Assembly: GCA_003023745.1 (NCBI GenBank)
Contig: PXYV01000016.1
Location: 1-56,034, forward strand
Reading direction: 5' to 3'
Origin: Sulfobacillus acidophilus
GTDB lineage: Bacteria; Bacillota; Sulfobacillia; Sulfobacillales; Sulfobacillaceae
Length of the DNA stretch: 56,034 nt
Within the stretch, counting starts at the first letter, position 1, and each line of letters starts with the position of its first letter. A program made the position numbers and the translations under genes. The notes below the pieces were generated by a model. That model was not told the origin of the DNA. It saw only the letters and a list, made by a program, of their open reading frames with translations, and did not search any database. Below are positions 1-9,010 of the stretch, one piece after another.

Positions 1-228
1 CCTTTGCGGAATATTCCGACAATAATGGAAAGCCCTTCAGGATGTCTCCTCCACGGGCAAAATCCAGGGGTGCGAAATGTAAGTCGACTATTGCTTGGGT
101 CATCGACTCATGGAGGAACCGCACCTTCCACGGTTCACGCGCGCTAGTGCGGATATAACCCAGACCGGGGGCTTCTCCACGCGGCTGCGCCTCGGCCTCA
201 AGGCTATCCGCCGCGCAACATTTTGATG
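1..228 (-). CDS. Partial open frame running off the left edge, unidentified
   Basis: Read on the minus strand, this frame has no stop from about position 228 to the window edge. It contains short stretches such as GLGYIRTSAREPWKVRF and LDFARGGDILKGFPLL, which look like ordinary protein. I do not recognise the family. No start codon with a convincing ribosome site is visible; an ATG at 101-103 lacks one, so this may be a gene fragment. The terminator at 232-264 lies just upstream and separates it from the transporter gene. Coding status is an inference from the open frame and residue composition only. Confidence 0.35.
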
Positions 229-231
229 AAA

Positions 232-264
232 ACGAGAAGGGGTGAGGACACCACCCCTTCTCGT
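232..264 (-). terminator. Rho-independent terminator of the 294-2036 gene
   Basis: The 13-base arms ACGAGAAGGGGTG (232-244) and CACCCCTTCTCGT (252-264) are perfectly complementary around a 7-base loop. On the minus strand the stem is followed by TTTT. It sits 29 bases past the stop codon of the substrate-binding protein gene, which places transcript termination there. Confidence 0.85.
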
Positions 265-293
265 GACCTGCTGCTGATAATTAAAGCGATCGT

Positions 294-2036
294 TTAGGAG
301 CTGACGGTCCAGTAGTTGGCCAGCGGCTTATCCGTGGTCGGGTTGAAATAGCGAACCGTCCCATGAACGTTCTTGGCATGCTCATTGAATCCGCTCACCC
401 GGGCATAGCCCATCGGAAACCACGGCATCCACAACACCGGAAGATTTTTCGCCGCGTACACTTGATAGGCATCCATGCGCGCTTGAATTTGCGCAGGCGT
501 CCCGGGATCATAAGTCGCCTGAATCAAGCGATTCATCGTCGGACTGTCGTACCCTCCCATATTTTCACCCGCACCGGCCTTGAACAAGTCACCACCGGTC
601 GGATAGTAATCTAGTTGATAGGTCCATCCACCGCCCCAATATACCATCTGCCACTTGTTGGCGTCCGATTGCGAGGCTGTAGCCAACACTTCGCTAATGG
701 GCTCGGATTGCAGATTGACGTCAATCCCTTCGCGCGCCCAATCGCTCTTGAGCAGTTCCACCATCGACGTCTCCGTGGTGCTGCCCGATGAATAAAGCAA
801 GGTAAACTCGATCTTCTCACCATTTTTTGTCATCACGCCGCCTACGTCCCGCCAGCCGTGCGCCTCCAACAATTTTTTGCCCCGTGCCGGGTTGAACGGG
901 TACGGCAACTTCGATAAAGCGGGGTCATAAAACGCGGTCTTGGGCGTCGGCGGTATGGGCCCATCGGTGACGACCCCCGCCCCATGATAGAGCGACTTAA
1001 CAATTGCGGGCTCATCGATGCCCATCTGCAACGCCTGGCGCACGTACAAGTTGGAGAAGATTTGACCCACGTGGTCTGGCGCTTTAGGACTAAGGTTGGG
1101 CACCATGTAGTTCATTCCAAATAGATAGCTGGACGACATGACATCATTGGGCAGATCTTTCCGCGATGCCCACATCGACGGCGGCAGATAGCCAACACTA
1201 ATGGTCCCGTCGCGCAATCCCACAAATTCGCTCGCCGATGAGGTTTCATACTGGAACACCAGTTTACTGATGGTCGCCTTGTGTCCGCCAAACTTTGGAT
1301 TGGGCACCAAATCCCAGTATTGGTCGGGCACCATGCTTTGAAATTTAAATGGTCCGTCGACCACGTCATACAACGCATTGGTGGGCGAGTTGGCGACCGA
1401 TTTGATCATATTCAGTTCCCGAATGGGATTATTCGGATACTTGTCCCAAACGGACTTAGGCACGGGATAAATTTGACTCAGTCCGTTGTGAATAAACCAT
1501 TGCGGGTTCGCTGGACTCTTAAGTTTGACGACGACGGTATTGCTGCCGTGGGCTGTCACCGATGACCAATCGGTTGGAACTCCCCCGCTTCCGGCCGGGC
1601 CATAGGCCCAGGGCGCATTATGCAATGTTGACGCGTCTTTAATCAGATCCCAAGTAAACACCACGTCTTGAGCGGAAATGGGCCGTCCGTTGGACCAACG
1701 GTACTTGTGGCTCAGCGTCAGCGTATAGACCGTGCCCGAAGAATTCACCGAAATCTTGGACACCAGCGAGCGCCCGTAGTCCACCTGATTGGTGGGACTT
1801 AAATAGATGAGCGGACGGTACATTAAAAAGATGATCTCTGTATTGTAGGACGCATAACCCGATGAACTGAGAACCGGGAAAAACCAGTCGGGCGCTGACT
1901 GTGGTGCTTCAGCAACAACCACCACGCCACCTTTCGTGGCCTGGGCTGCCGACACGTGGCCCCCAGCACCCGCCCCGACCAACGCTAGCGAGCTGACAGC
2001 CCCAAGGGCTATTGCGCTTACTCCTCGACGATTCAT
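294..2036 (-). CDS. ABC transporter substrate-binding protein, peptide/nickel family 5
   Basis: Extracellular solute receptor of a peptide-type ABC importer (SBP_bac_5 fold, about 500-600 residues; this one has 580). The N terminus is a signal peptide: MNRR, a hydrophobic run rich in Ala, Val, Leu and Gly, and a likely signal-peptidase I site after SAAQA. No lipobox Cys is visible. The family core starts near residue 40. Segments such as YRWSNGRPISAQDVVFTWD (about 111-130) are typical of family 5 receptors. Start ATG 2034-2036 follows AAGGAGA. No permease or ATPase gene is adjacent, so the partners lie elsewhere or are shared. It stands downstream of a racemase and a PLP enzyme, which suggests uptake of amino acid-like or peptide compounds. 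The ligand cannot be read from the sequence. Confidence 0.88.
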   Translation of the reverse strand: MNRRGVSAIALGAVSSLALVGAGAGGHVSAAQATKGGVVVVAEAPQSAPDWFFPVLSSSGYASYNTEIIFLMYRPLIYLSPTNQVDYGRSLVSKISVNSSGTVYTLTLSHKYRWSNGRPISAQDVVFTWDLIKDASTLHNAPWAYGPAGSGGVPTDWSSVTAHGSNTVVVKLKSPANPQWFIHNGLSQIYPVPKSVWDKYPNNPIRELNMIKSVANSPTNALYDVVDGPFKFQSMVPDQYWDLVPNPKFGGHKATISKLVFQYETSSASEFVGLRDGTISVGYLPPSMWASRKDLPNDVMSSSYLFGMNYMVPNLSPKAPDHVGQIFSNLYVRQALQMGIDEPAIVKSLYHGAGVVTDGPIPPTPKTAFYDPALSKLPYPFNPARGKKLLEAHGWRDVGGVMTKNGEKIEFTLLYSSGSTTETSMVELLKSDWAREGIDVNLQSEPISEVLATASQSDANKWQMVYWGGGWTYQLDYYPTGGDLFKAGAGENMGGYDSPTMNRLIQATYDPGTPAQIQARMDAYQVYAAKNLPVLWMPWFPMGYARVSGFNEHAKNVHGTVRYFNPTTDKPLANYWTVSS

Positions 2037-2227
2037 CAGAATGTCTCCTTCCTAGTAAAATGCATGTGCTCGTATAGCCGCCCTCTCTAACTCACCTCTC
2101 ACCCGCATTCACACCCATTGGGACCTCTCACTTCTTGCCCGGTTGGCGTGACGCCGGGGGACGAAAACAAGTCTTGCAATATGCTCGTTTGCCGACAATG
2201 CTTCCGGATCGGCGGTGTGCCGATTTG

Positions 2228-2947
2228 TCAGGATTCAGCCATGGCATAACGGATCGTCGCCTTGGCCAAAATGTCGGTCGCGCTAACAACGGGCCGCTCG
2301 GTGCGCTGTGCCAATAAGAAGCGGCCTACCACCGGCAACTCCGTGCAGGCTAGTAAAATGACATCTGTGGAGCCTGACCAGGCCCGATTCAGTATATCTA
2401 AAAGCGGCGCAGATGTCTTTGGCGTGCTAATGCGGCCCGGCTGAAAGTTGCCATGGCCCTTCACCTCCCAAATAATCTGCATCGTTTCGTTTTGCGAAGC
2501 CTCGTCTGGATACACGATCGCAAGGTGATGACGAGCAAACGCTTCTTCGTAAACCCCATAGGTGCGAGTGGGAGTGGTGCCCAAAAGGCCTACCCGTGCA
2601 TAGCCCTCCTGCGCTAACGTCGTGGCCACCTCTTCGATCATCGAGATCATGGGGACGCTAAGACCTGCCTGTATTTCGTTCTGGTAATAGCTCGTCGTAG
2701 ACGACGGCATGACAACAAAGTCCGCACCTGCACGGATGAGGCGACGGCCCACCGCTTGCAGACCGGGAACTGGGGAGGGCCCGATGCCTTGCAAATGATC
2801 CAGCCGACTCGGCACCGTCGTATCCGACGCGAGTACAACGGGAATATGGCCTTCGTCACCCGCCGCCGGCGTTAGTTCACAAAGCCGCAGATAGAAATAG
2901 GCGCCCGCCAGCGGACCTAATCCCGCCAGAACACCCGCAGTTTTCAT
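2228..2947 (-). CDS. Aspartate/glutamate racemase family protein lacking one catalytic Cys
   Basis: Cofactor-independent racemase fold (Asp/Glu/hydantoin racemase superfamily), 239 residues, the usual length. The N terminus MKTAGVLAGLGPLAG is the family start. The second catalytic Cys is present in LLACTELP (Cys201). Where the family has MPCNT, this protein has MPSSTTSYY, so the first Cys is Ser82. Two-base racemisation needs a residue on each side of the substrate; known relatives with one Cys replaced by Thr or Ser have altered specificity or act as isomerases, so classical Asp racemisation should not be assumed. The gene lies 45 bases after the PLP enzyme and 191 before the receptor gene, in the same direction, and is probably co-transcribed with at least the former. 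Confidence 0.82.
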   Translation of the reverse strand: MKTAGVLAGLGPLAGAYFYLRLCELTPAAGDEGHIPVVLASDTTVPSRLDHLQGIGPSPVPGLQAVGRRLIRAGADFVVMPSSTTSYYQNEIQAGLSVPMISMIEEVATTLAQEGYARVGLLGTTPTRTYGVYEEAFARHHLAIVYPDEASQNETMQIIWEVKGHGNFQPGRISTPKTSAPLLDILNRAWSGSTDVILLACTELPVVGRFLLAQRTERPVVSATDILAKATIRYAMAES

Positions 2948-2992
2948 CCTCCACCCCTCCTACCGCATCAGCCGCATTGGGAGCCCCGAAGT

Positions 2993-4027
2993 CTAGCGCA
3001 CGCTCGTCGACAGCGTGTCCTCTTTTTGCCAGTGGTCAAAGAACAGCGGCGTATAGGCATAAAGGGCCGGGGACCCCCCAGTATGCAAAAACAAGACGTT
3101 TTCGTGAGACGAAAACGCGCCCTCGCGTACCAAGCCCAAAAGGCCCGCCATCGCCTTGCCGGTATACACGGGATCGAGCAAGATGCCTTCCGATTTGGCC
3201 AACAGATCCACCGCTTCCACCATTCCGGCGGTGGGCAGCGAATACCCCGGCCCCACGTATTGGTCAAGACACCGGATTGCGTCTTTCTGCACCGGTGGCA
3301 CATCAAGCAATGCACATGCTTCTTCGGCCAACTCTGCAATTAACGCGGTTTGCACATCGGTCGGGTTTTTAACGTTAATGCCGTAGACTGGAATATCGGC
3401 ATGGTGGCCCCGAAATCCTGTTAATAAGCCGCTATGCGTACCACCGCTGCCGCTGGCGCACACCACGGCATCAAAAGAGACACCCATGTCAAATGCTTGC
3501 TCGAGAATTTCTTGTGCACAGGCGGCATAGCCGGCTGCGCCCAGCGCATTGGAGCCTCCTCCTGGAATAATATACGGACGGGCCCCGTTGCGAGTCAGCG
3601 ATTGCGCGACTTCCTCCATCGCCGCCATCATATCCGTGCCCCCAGGCACTACGGTAATGCCGGAAACGCCTAACAGGTGAAACAAGAAATTATTGCCGTT
3701 GCTCCGCGGATCGTAACTATCAGCCACCCGCTCTTCGATCACCAGATGACATGCCAACCCTTCTTTAACGGCCGCTGCTAACGTGAGGCGGCAGTGGTTG
3801 GACTGTACCGCGCCACACGTGATAATGGTGTCGGCATTTTGCGAAATCGCCTCAGCCATAAGAAACTCCAGCTTCCGAGTTTTATTGCCGCCAGCGGATA
3901 ATCCCATCATATCGTCACGTTTGATATAAATGTGAGGTCCGCCAAGCCTCTCACTCAACCGTAACAACGGTTCAATCGGCGTTTTGCCGTGTAAATACCG
4001 CCGTCGGGGAAACCTGGATAAATCCAT
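2993..4027 (-). CDS. D-cysteine desulfhydrase / ACC deaminase family PLP enzyme
   Basis: Fold-type II PLP enzyme of 344 residues. GGNKTRKLE (Lys49) is the family cofactor site, and CGAVQSNHCR follows as in D-cysteine desulfhydrase and 1-aminocyclopropane-1-carboxylate deaminase. These enzymes eliminate or deaminate small D-amino acids; D-cysteine to pyruvate, sulfide and ammonia is the best guess. The start at 4025-4027 is chosen because AAGGAGG lies 7 bases upstream; an upstream in-frame start at 4072 would fall inside the operator. With a racemase-like gene directly downstream, a D-amino acid catabolic role is reasonable. Exact substrate is uncertain. Confidence 0.85.
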   Translation of the reverse strand: MDLSRFPRRRYLHGKTPIEPLLRLSERLGGPHIYIKRDDMMGLSAGGNKTRKLEFLMAEAISQNADTIITCGAVQSNHCRLTLAAAVKEGLACHLVIEERVADSYDPRSNGNNFLFHLLGVSGITVVPGGTDMMAAMEEVAQSLTRNGARPYIIPGGGSNALGAAGYAACAQEILEQAFDMGVSFDAVVCASGSGGTHSGLLTGFRGHHADIPVYGINVKNPTDVQTALIAELAEEACALLDVPPVQKDAIRCLDQYVGPGYSLPTAGMVEAVDLLAKSEGILLDPVYTGKAMAGLLGLVREGAFSSHENVLFLHTGGSPALYAYTPLFFDHWQKEDTLSTSVR

Positions 4028-4052
4028 GATGGTGCCTCCTTGATCGGACCAC

Positions 4053-4103
4053 TTGGTATGTGGTATTACCAATGAGTGTTGATCGCAGCGATCGGCTTGT
4101 CAA
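4053..4103 (-). promoter_or_regulatory. Promoter and palindromic operators before the PLP enzyme gene
   Basis: On the minus strand a perfect -35 TTGACA (4098-4103) stands 17 bases from a weak -10 AACACT (4075-4080). Two palindromes overlap it. GATCGC-A-GCGATC (4081-4093) fills the spacer. TTGGTA and TACCAA (arms 4053-4058 and 4067-4072) frame TGGTATTACCA (4061-4071), which has the TGGT-N3-ACCA form of FadR-subfamily GntR operators. The latter would cover the transcription start, so repression is the simplest reading. No GntR gene is in the window. Confidence 0.5.
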
Positions 4104-4388
4104 GGTTTTTGACGTCCTCGCAGTAGCGGGCGCACTCCCGACCACACGCGTCCCTTAGTCACATCGTCGAGCCCGCGCCGTTTCATCTTGATAGGTTACA
4201 GCCGCTTGCCAATCGATGTCGGCATCGTGTTTGAACCAACGACGTGACGACAAGACATTTTGCTCAACCAACCCCCCATCGTCAAACTGCAGTATACAAT
4301 GGTACACAAGACAAGCGAAATCAGAAGACTCGGCACAGCAAAAACACGACTTAAAATCAAGAAACCCAAGCCGCGGGAGGAGTCAATA

Positions 4389-6230
4389 TTGAAGCCGCAC
4401 GTTGTTGTGGAAAAAAATATGCAGGTGGCCATGCGTGATAAGGTGTGCCTGGCAACAGACTGGTATCGAGCCGCCGACCAGCAAGAACCGTTACCCGCAA
4501 TATTGCTGAGGACGCCTTATGATAAGGAGGCTTACGATCGGGTCGCCCTGGCCCAACGCTGGGCTGAAGCAGGTTATGCCTTTGTCGTACAGGACTGTCG
4601 CGGCCGTTTTGGCTCCGAGGGAACGTTTAAACTGGGACAGCATGAAGCTGAAGACGGATATGACACGATTGAGTGGATTGCCGCGCAACCTTGGTGCAAT
4701 GGACGCGTCGGGACGGTGGGAACCTCCTACATGGCCTGGGTGCAAAGCGCGTTGGCGACACTAAGCCCTCCACACCTGACCTGTATGTGGATCCACGAGG
4801 GCATTGCGAATGGGCTCAAAGAATCGGTGCGCCAAGGCGGCGCCTTTGAATTGCGCTGGATGGGATGGGCCTTTTACGGTGCGGCAACCGATCCGCACCT
4901 CACCGAAGCTGAGCGCCTGACGTTGCAACGCGTCGATCTGCGCGATTGGCTCCAGCCGCGCCTGCCGGTTGCCGGTGAAAGCCCTTTAGCTTTGGCTCCC
5001 AACATGGAGCAGTGGTATCTCGACTATCTGCGCCAGGGAACGGACCAAGGACCTCTGAGTTATCGTGGCATCAATATTGAACAGTATTATGGCGAGCACG
5101 CCGACGTGCCGACAGTCTATTCCGGCGGCTGGTACGACTCGTACACGCGCGCCACGATTCGCAACTGGGCTGCCCTTTCCACCATGAAGCAAAGTCCCCA
5201 ATTTCTGTTGATGGGGCCTTGGACACACGGATCAACTGAGCCCGGCCATACTTATGCCGGCAATATTGATTGCGGTGCTGATGCAGCCATCGATTATTTC
5301 GAAGTGCGGCGCCAGTGGTTTGACTACTGGCTCAAGGGGCAGGGGGAGAATCCTCTTCCACCCGTGCGGTATTTTTTAATGGGGGGCGGATCCGGTCAAC
5401 TAGACGCGAATGGGCGGCTACAACACGGGGGCCACTGGATCGACAGCGCTGCCTGGCCGCCACCAACCGCACACGCGCTGTGCTACTACGGAACTGTCGG
5501 CGGAAAGCTTGTGGAAGAAGTTGACAACACCGCCGGTACCATTCATTTCGACGCTGATCCAAATCATCCGGTTCCCACCATTGGCGGCAATATTTCCTTT
5601 CTTAAGTATTTGCGTCCCATCCCTGAGGAGTTATGGCCCCTGGTGCCGGTGGCGGACCGCTTGGAACACGTGTCTCCCATAGGTGGTCAGGATCAGGTCA
5701 CCTATCCCGGACTGTTTGGGGCTTGTGCGCCCTTTGGCCCGCTCAATCAGCGCCGCGATGTGGCCTCATTCGTAAGTGACCCGCTGTCACAACCACTGGT
5801 CGTCACAGGTCCCGTATCCGTTCAGCTCACCATCGCTTCGACCGCGCCTGACTTTGACATCACCGTCAAATTGATCGACTGGTACCCGCCATCAGCCGAT
5901 CATCCCATTGGCTACGCCCTCAATATTACGGATGGCATCTTGCGCGCTCGCTTTCGCTACGGTACCCAAAGCGAATACCCCTATGAGCCTAACACGCCGA
6001 TAACCGTTGTTATTGACTGTTATCCGACCGCCAACTGTTTCATGACGGGTCACCGCGTGCGGCTGGACATCGCCGGCAGCAACTTTCCCCGCTTTGACGT
6101 CAACCCCAACACCGGCGCTTCGTTGGGTGATACCCACAACGCTCAGGTAGCCCATCAGTCGCTCATCATCGCCCCTGACCGCCTCCTTACTTTGCAATTG
6201 ACCGGCTACCATGAACGTGCAACGCTGTAA
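4389..6230 (+). CDS. CocE/NonD family serine hydrolase
   Basis: Alpha/beta hydrolase of the X-Pro dipeptidyl-peptidase/CocE family, 613 residues, normal length. The nucleophile is Ser113 in VGTSYMAW. The cap and C-terminal jelly-roll domain are present, and the catalytic Asp and His are probably in GGWYDSYTRA and GPWTHGS. Family members hydrolyse esters or amides of acylated small molecules. TTG at 4389 is chosen over an ATG at 4260: GGGAGGAG (4375-4382) lies 6 bases upstream of the TTG, and similarity to the family begins just after it (VVVEKNMQVAMRDKV). It is transcribed divergently from the PLP enzyme gene across a 361-base gap and has no co-oriented partner. No signal peptide, so cytoplasmic. 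Confidence 0.88.
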   Translation: MKPHVVVEKNMQVAMRDKVCLATDWYRAADQQEPLPAILLRTPYDKEAYDRVALAQRWAEAGYAFVVQDCRGRFGSEGTFKLGQHEAEDGYDTIEWIAAQPWCNGRVGTVGTSYMAWVQSALATLSPPHLTCMWIHEGIANGLKESVRQGGAFELRWMGWAFYGAATDPHLTEAERLTLQRVDLRDWLQPRLPVAGESPLALAPNMEQWYLDYLRQGTDQGPLSYRGINIEQYYGEHADVPTVYSGGWYDSYTRATIRNWAALSTMKQSPQFLLMGPWTHGSTEPGHTYAGNIDCGADAAIDYFEVRRQWFDYWLKGQGENPLPPVRYFLMGGGSGQLDANGRLQHGGHWIDSAAWPPPTAHALCYYGTVGGKLVEEVDNTAGTIHFDADPNHPVPTIGGNISFLKYLRPIPEELWPLVPVADRLEHVSPIGGQDQVTYPGLFGACAPFGPLNQRRDVASFVSDPLSQPLVVTGPVSVQLTIASTAPDFDITVKLIDWYPPSADHPIGYALNITDGILRARFRYGTQSEYPYEPNTPITVVIDCYPTANCFMTGHRVRLDIAGSNFPRFDVNPNTGASLGDTHNAQVAHQSLIIAPDRLLTLQLTGYHERATL

Positions 6231-6324
6231 AACATTACTGGAAGGTCCGGTTCGAGAAGGCCAACCCAAAAGTAGTGTCCGATCGATGCCGTCCCACCAC
6301 GGCACGGCCTAGGCCGTGGTCGCG

Positions 6325-6528
6325 CTACACCCGCTGGAGATAGTCCAGCAAGCTCTCGAAGCCGGCGTGCGCATGGGCAAAGACCCAGGACCATATCGTG
6401 AGTACAATGCCCCGAACGTCCGTCGTCTGCGGGACATGCTGCACTTTCCCGATGTCAATGCCGCCCCCCTTGGTGGGGGGAATGTGTTGCGCCCGTTGAT
6501 TCTGCGTATGAATCGCACTGGACTTCAT
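6325..6528 (-). pseudogene. N-terminal fragment of an IS110-family transposase
   Basis: About 67 residues remain, starting at ATG 6526-6528 behind GGGAGG. GGGIDIGKVQHV, followed by a D-RGIVL segment and GFESLLDYL, is the DEDD N-terminal pattern of IS110 transposases (normally about 400 residues). The frame stops at 6325 and no later transposase segment follows. Only the first catalytic Asp region survives, so it is inactive. It marks an old insertion or recombination point downstream of the esterase gene. Confidence 0.7.
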
Positions 6529-6760
6529 GATGACGCCTCCCGTGTGACTGGATGAATTTTGCGGGCTATAGACCCTGTACACACTCATTGTAGGGGAGGC
6601 GCTTTCGCGAAGAAAAACCGTCAGAATTACCGTGGACAGGAATGTTCGCCCCGGAAAGTTGATGATTTACCGTGAACAGTATTGACGCGCCGAAAATCCC
6701 GTGAAGATGTCTGTACAGTAAACTGAAGATACAACGCAAACCGCAACCCTGCAGGTAAGA
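6529..6760. other. Gap between transposase fragment and retropepsin-like pseudogene
   Basis: No convincing gene, RNA or terminator is visible. The tract from about 6610 to 6730 contains repeated phrases like ACCGTGGACAGGAAT and ACCGTGAACAGTATT, which look like remnants of diverged repeats, too short to classify. Confidence 0.3.
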
Positions 6761-7149
6761 CTACGAATGATTCGCCCGTCGGAGGTCGAGTGCGTCGCAA
6801 TCCAAGAGAAACCGGCCGGCCCAAAGGAAATGCAGGCCGATCAACCCACCGAGTTCGAGACCAAGACTCCCGGCATCGATTGACAATGCGTGAGCATGAA
6901 AGCTATCAAACGTAATCTCATCAATCGTCTTGCGCACAGCCGATCGCGGCCCCCGATGCCAAAAGCCGTCACAATTTCATCTGCCCCGTCCGGCGTGAGG
7001 GCCAATTCGCCCTCGACAGCGTTGACATTGATCCACGTATGCGCGGAACCGGTGTCGACGTGTAAGTGACCGCCCTCCACCTGTGAACAGAGGTCCTCAA
7101 GGTAGACAACTTGATTCGGATAGAGCAACCGAACCTCCGACCATTGCAT
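6761..7149 (-). pseudogene. Frameshifted retropepsin-like aspartyl protease family gene
   Basis: The start segment MQWSEVRLLYPNQVV is followed by HVDTGSAHTWINVNAVEGE, with the DTG catalytic motif of single-domain retropepsin-like proteases. The frame continues to FGIGG and then breaks. In the next frame the protein resumes as SAVRKTIDEITFDSF and ends with GLIGLHFLWAGRFLLD, the expected ILG-like second half. The break falls in a run of five C on the plus strand (near 6950); one more base would restore a protein of about 129 residues. It could be a real mutation or a sequencing error in a homopolymer. Such small bacterial proteins are often annotated as clan AA aspartic proteases; the substrate is unknown. 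Confidence 0.6.
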
Positions 7150-7381
7150 GCGGACCACCCCTTCGTACCATTATGTATGACAGCCCTCCTCGCCGCCTGT
7201 CTCTCCGATCACTTCGACACCACGGCACAGGTGATCCCTCGACGGATCACCAAACAACCTGCCGACGAGCGCCCCATGAATTGAAGCACACTCGCCCCCT
7301 ATAGCACCGTACCCAACTCGTCTGCCTTTTGAGTTCAAATCGCAGGATAACAGAATCTGCGGAGAGGAATCGTTCTTACTA
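7150..7381. other. Gap without a recognisable gene
   Basis: Between the two pseudogenes I see no supported coding frame. The short frames here have no ribosome site and no recognisable motifs. Confidence 0.3.
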
Positions 7382-7610
7382 TCAGAAGAGTGTCTCAATG
7401 GGTGCGACAGCCACCAACGTCTTCGCGGCTTGGGCGAGTTCAAGATCCAATGTCACCCATGCATCGGCGTGGAGCGGGGTTAGCGCCACATATTCGGCAT
7501 CAAGCGTGTCTGGCCCCACCCGAGTGCGTCAGCAACATTCCAGGCCTCACGCTCAAGCACGCGGCCTCCTAATAGTCGCATTCGCAAGTCACCAAGATAC
7601 CCTCATCACT
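7382..7610 (-). pseudogene. C-terminal part of a frameshifted PIN-domain protein (VapC-like)
   Basis: Read on the minus strand, RLLGGRVLEREAWNVADALGW leads into LDAEYVALT, then after a frame change DAWVTLDLELAQAAKTLVAV and a stop at 7382-7384. The order D-A-E-Y followed by T-L-D is how PIN ribonucleases place their later acidic residues, and AAKTLV is the usual end. The N-terminal acidic residue and any antitoxin gene were not found, so this is a decayed toxin fragment rather than a working toxin-antitoxin pair. Assignment rests on a short pattern. Confidence 0.45.
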
Positions 7611-7761
7611 CCTTCGGTGTAACCGGCAATTCCAGGTAAACGGCGCTCTACGATTTCACGGTGAACAACGAAATCTACGCTCTACTCCACGGCAATGCAC
7701 TAGCCGCACAGAATTACGCAACACCGACGATCCACGTCCTGAGCGTGCTGCTGGCCTCACC

Positions 7762-8919
7762 CTACCGGGTCGGGGACTGGTCGTCTAAGTGAAACTGCCG
7801 CCTAATTTCTTGGTCATGCTGATTTAGCAAGGGGGGTGGAGTGCGAATCGCTCCAGGCGTGCCGCTTAACTTCACCGGAATGCCCAACTGATGAATCGGC
7901 CCGCTCACCGGATGGTCAATCACCACGTCCATGTTGCGAAATAGCACTTGCGGATCCGAGAACACCTGCTCGAACGACTGGATCGGCGCAGCCGGTACTC
8001 CGACCGGCTCCAGTCGGCTAAGCCACTCTTGCACGGTATGGCGTGCGAACACCTCAGACTCCAACTTGCTAATCAGTTCCTCCCGATGGCGAACTCGATC
8101 CGCATTTGTTCGAAACTGAGGATCATTCCCAAATGCAATACCACAGGCGTCCACCATCTTTTGCCACAAAGCGTCATTGCCGCAGGCGATCACGAGATAG
8201 CCGTCTTGCGCTTTAATCGCTTGGTACGGAGCAATGTTGGGATGTGCGGTGCCCATTGGGCGGGGCAATTGCCCGCTGGCATGATAGTTCCCGGCTTGAT
8301 AGGTCTGCCATGAGATCAGGGTTTCGTACAAGGACGTGTCAATCCATTGACCCTCTCCGGTGGACTGACGCGCCCACAGCGCCACCATGATGCCGTAAGC
8401 GGCCCACATACCCGCCCCCACGTCGGCCACTGAAAAGCCAGCCTTCATCGGAGCGCTGCCATCCCCAGTCACCGCCATGAGCCCGCTCATGGCTTGCGCC
8501 ACGACATCGTAACCCGGTCTTTCGCGCCCCGGACCGGTGGCACCAAAACCCGATATGGAGGCCATGATAATGCGCGGATTTACCGCTCTGAGAGACGAGT
8601 AGTCGAACCCCCACCGGTCCATGGTGCCGGGTCGGTAATTCTCCACGACAACATCTGCTTGTTTGACCATCTCGAGAAAACTATGGCGATCGCGCTCTTC
8701 CCGGAAGTCCAGCACGATGGAGCGTTTGTTGCGGTTCACACTTAAGTAGTAGGCGCTTTCACCGGCAATGAACGGGGGTCCCCAATGGCGCGTGTCGTCT
8801 CCCTGCGGTGGTTCGATCTTGATGACATCAGCGCCAAAGTCCGCCAACATCATCGTGCAAAAAGGTCCCGTCAAAATGCGGCTCAAATCCAGCACCACGA
8901 CATTGTTCAAGGGTTGCAC
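7762..8919 (-). CDS. Type III (CaiB/BaiF family) acyl-CoA transferase
   Basis: Family III CoA-transferases move CoA between carboxylic acids through an aspartyl-CoA anhydride. The 385 residues match the family. VVVLDLSRILTGPFCTMMLADFGADVIKIE is the N-terminal signature (given here by description, residues 7-36), and Asp166 in SVADVGAG is the catalytic residue. GTG 8917-8919 is the start, with GAAGGAGG (8927-8934) 7 bases upstream; an earlier in-frame start has no such site. It is the last gene of the pyrimidine catabolic run, 91 bases after dihydropyrimidinase. It could activate a C3 acid derived from beta-alanine or an unrelated acid. The substrate is not readable. Confidence 0.88.
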   Translation of the reverse strand: MQPLNNVVVLDLSRILTGPFCTMMLADFGADVIKIEPPQGDDTRHWGPPFIAGESAYYLSVNRNKRSIVLDFREERDRHSFLEMVKQADVVVENYRPGTMDRWGFDYSSLRAVNPRIIMASISGFGATGPGRERPGYDVVAQAMSGLMAVTGDGSAPMKAGFSVADVGAGMWAAYGIMVALWARQSTGEGQWIDTSLYETLISWQTYQAGNYHASGQLPRPMGTAHPNIAPYQAIKAQDGYLVIACGNDALWQKMVDACGIAFGNDPQFRTNADRVRHREELISKLESEVFARHTVQEWLSRLEPVGVPAAPIQSFEQVFSDPQVLFRNMDVVIDHPVSGPIHQLGIPVKLSGTPGAIRTPPPLLNQHDQEIRRQFHLDDQSPTR

Positions 8920-9010
8920 GCACACGCCTCCTTCAGAGATTTGCGCCGGCTCTTCATAAACACGCGACACCCCGCAGGTGCCGCGTGCCACCGCTTTCTA
9001 CCAACCTGGA

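Noticed and set aside
2147-2165. GC-rich hairpin near 2147-2165 as a terminator of the racemase gene
   Set aside because: The stem is interrupted and no T-run follows on the minus strand.
4260-4388. N-terminal extension of the CocE/NonD gene from ATG 4260
   Set aside because: The ribosome site GGGAGGAG fits TTG 4389, and the extra 43 residues are basic and unlike the family.
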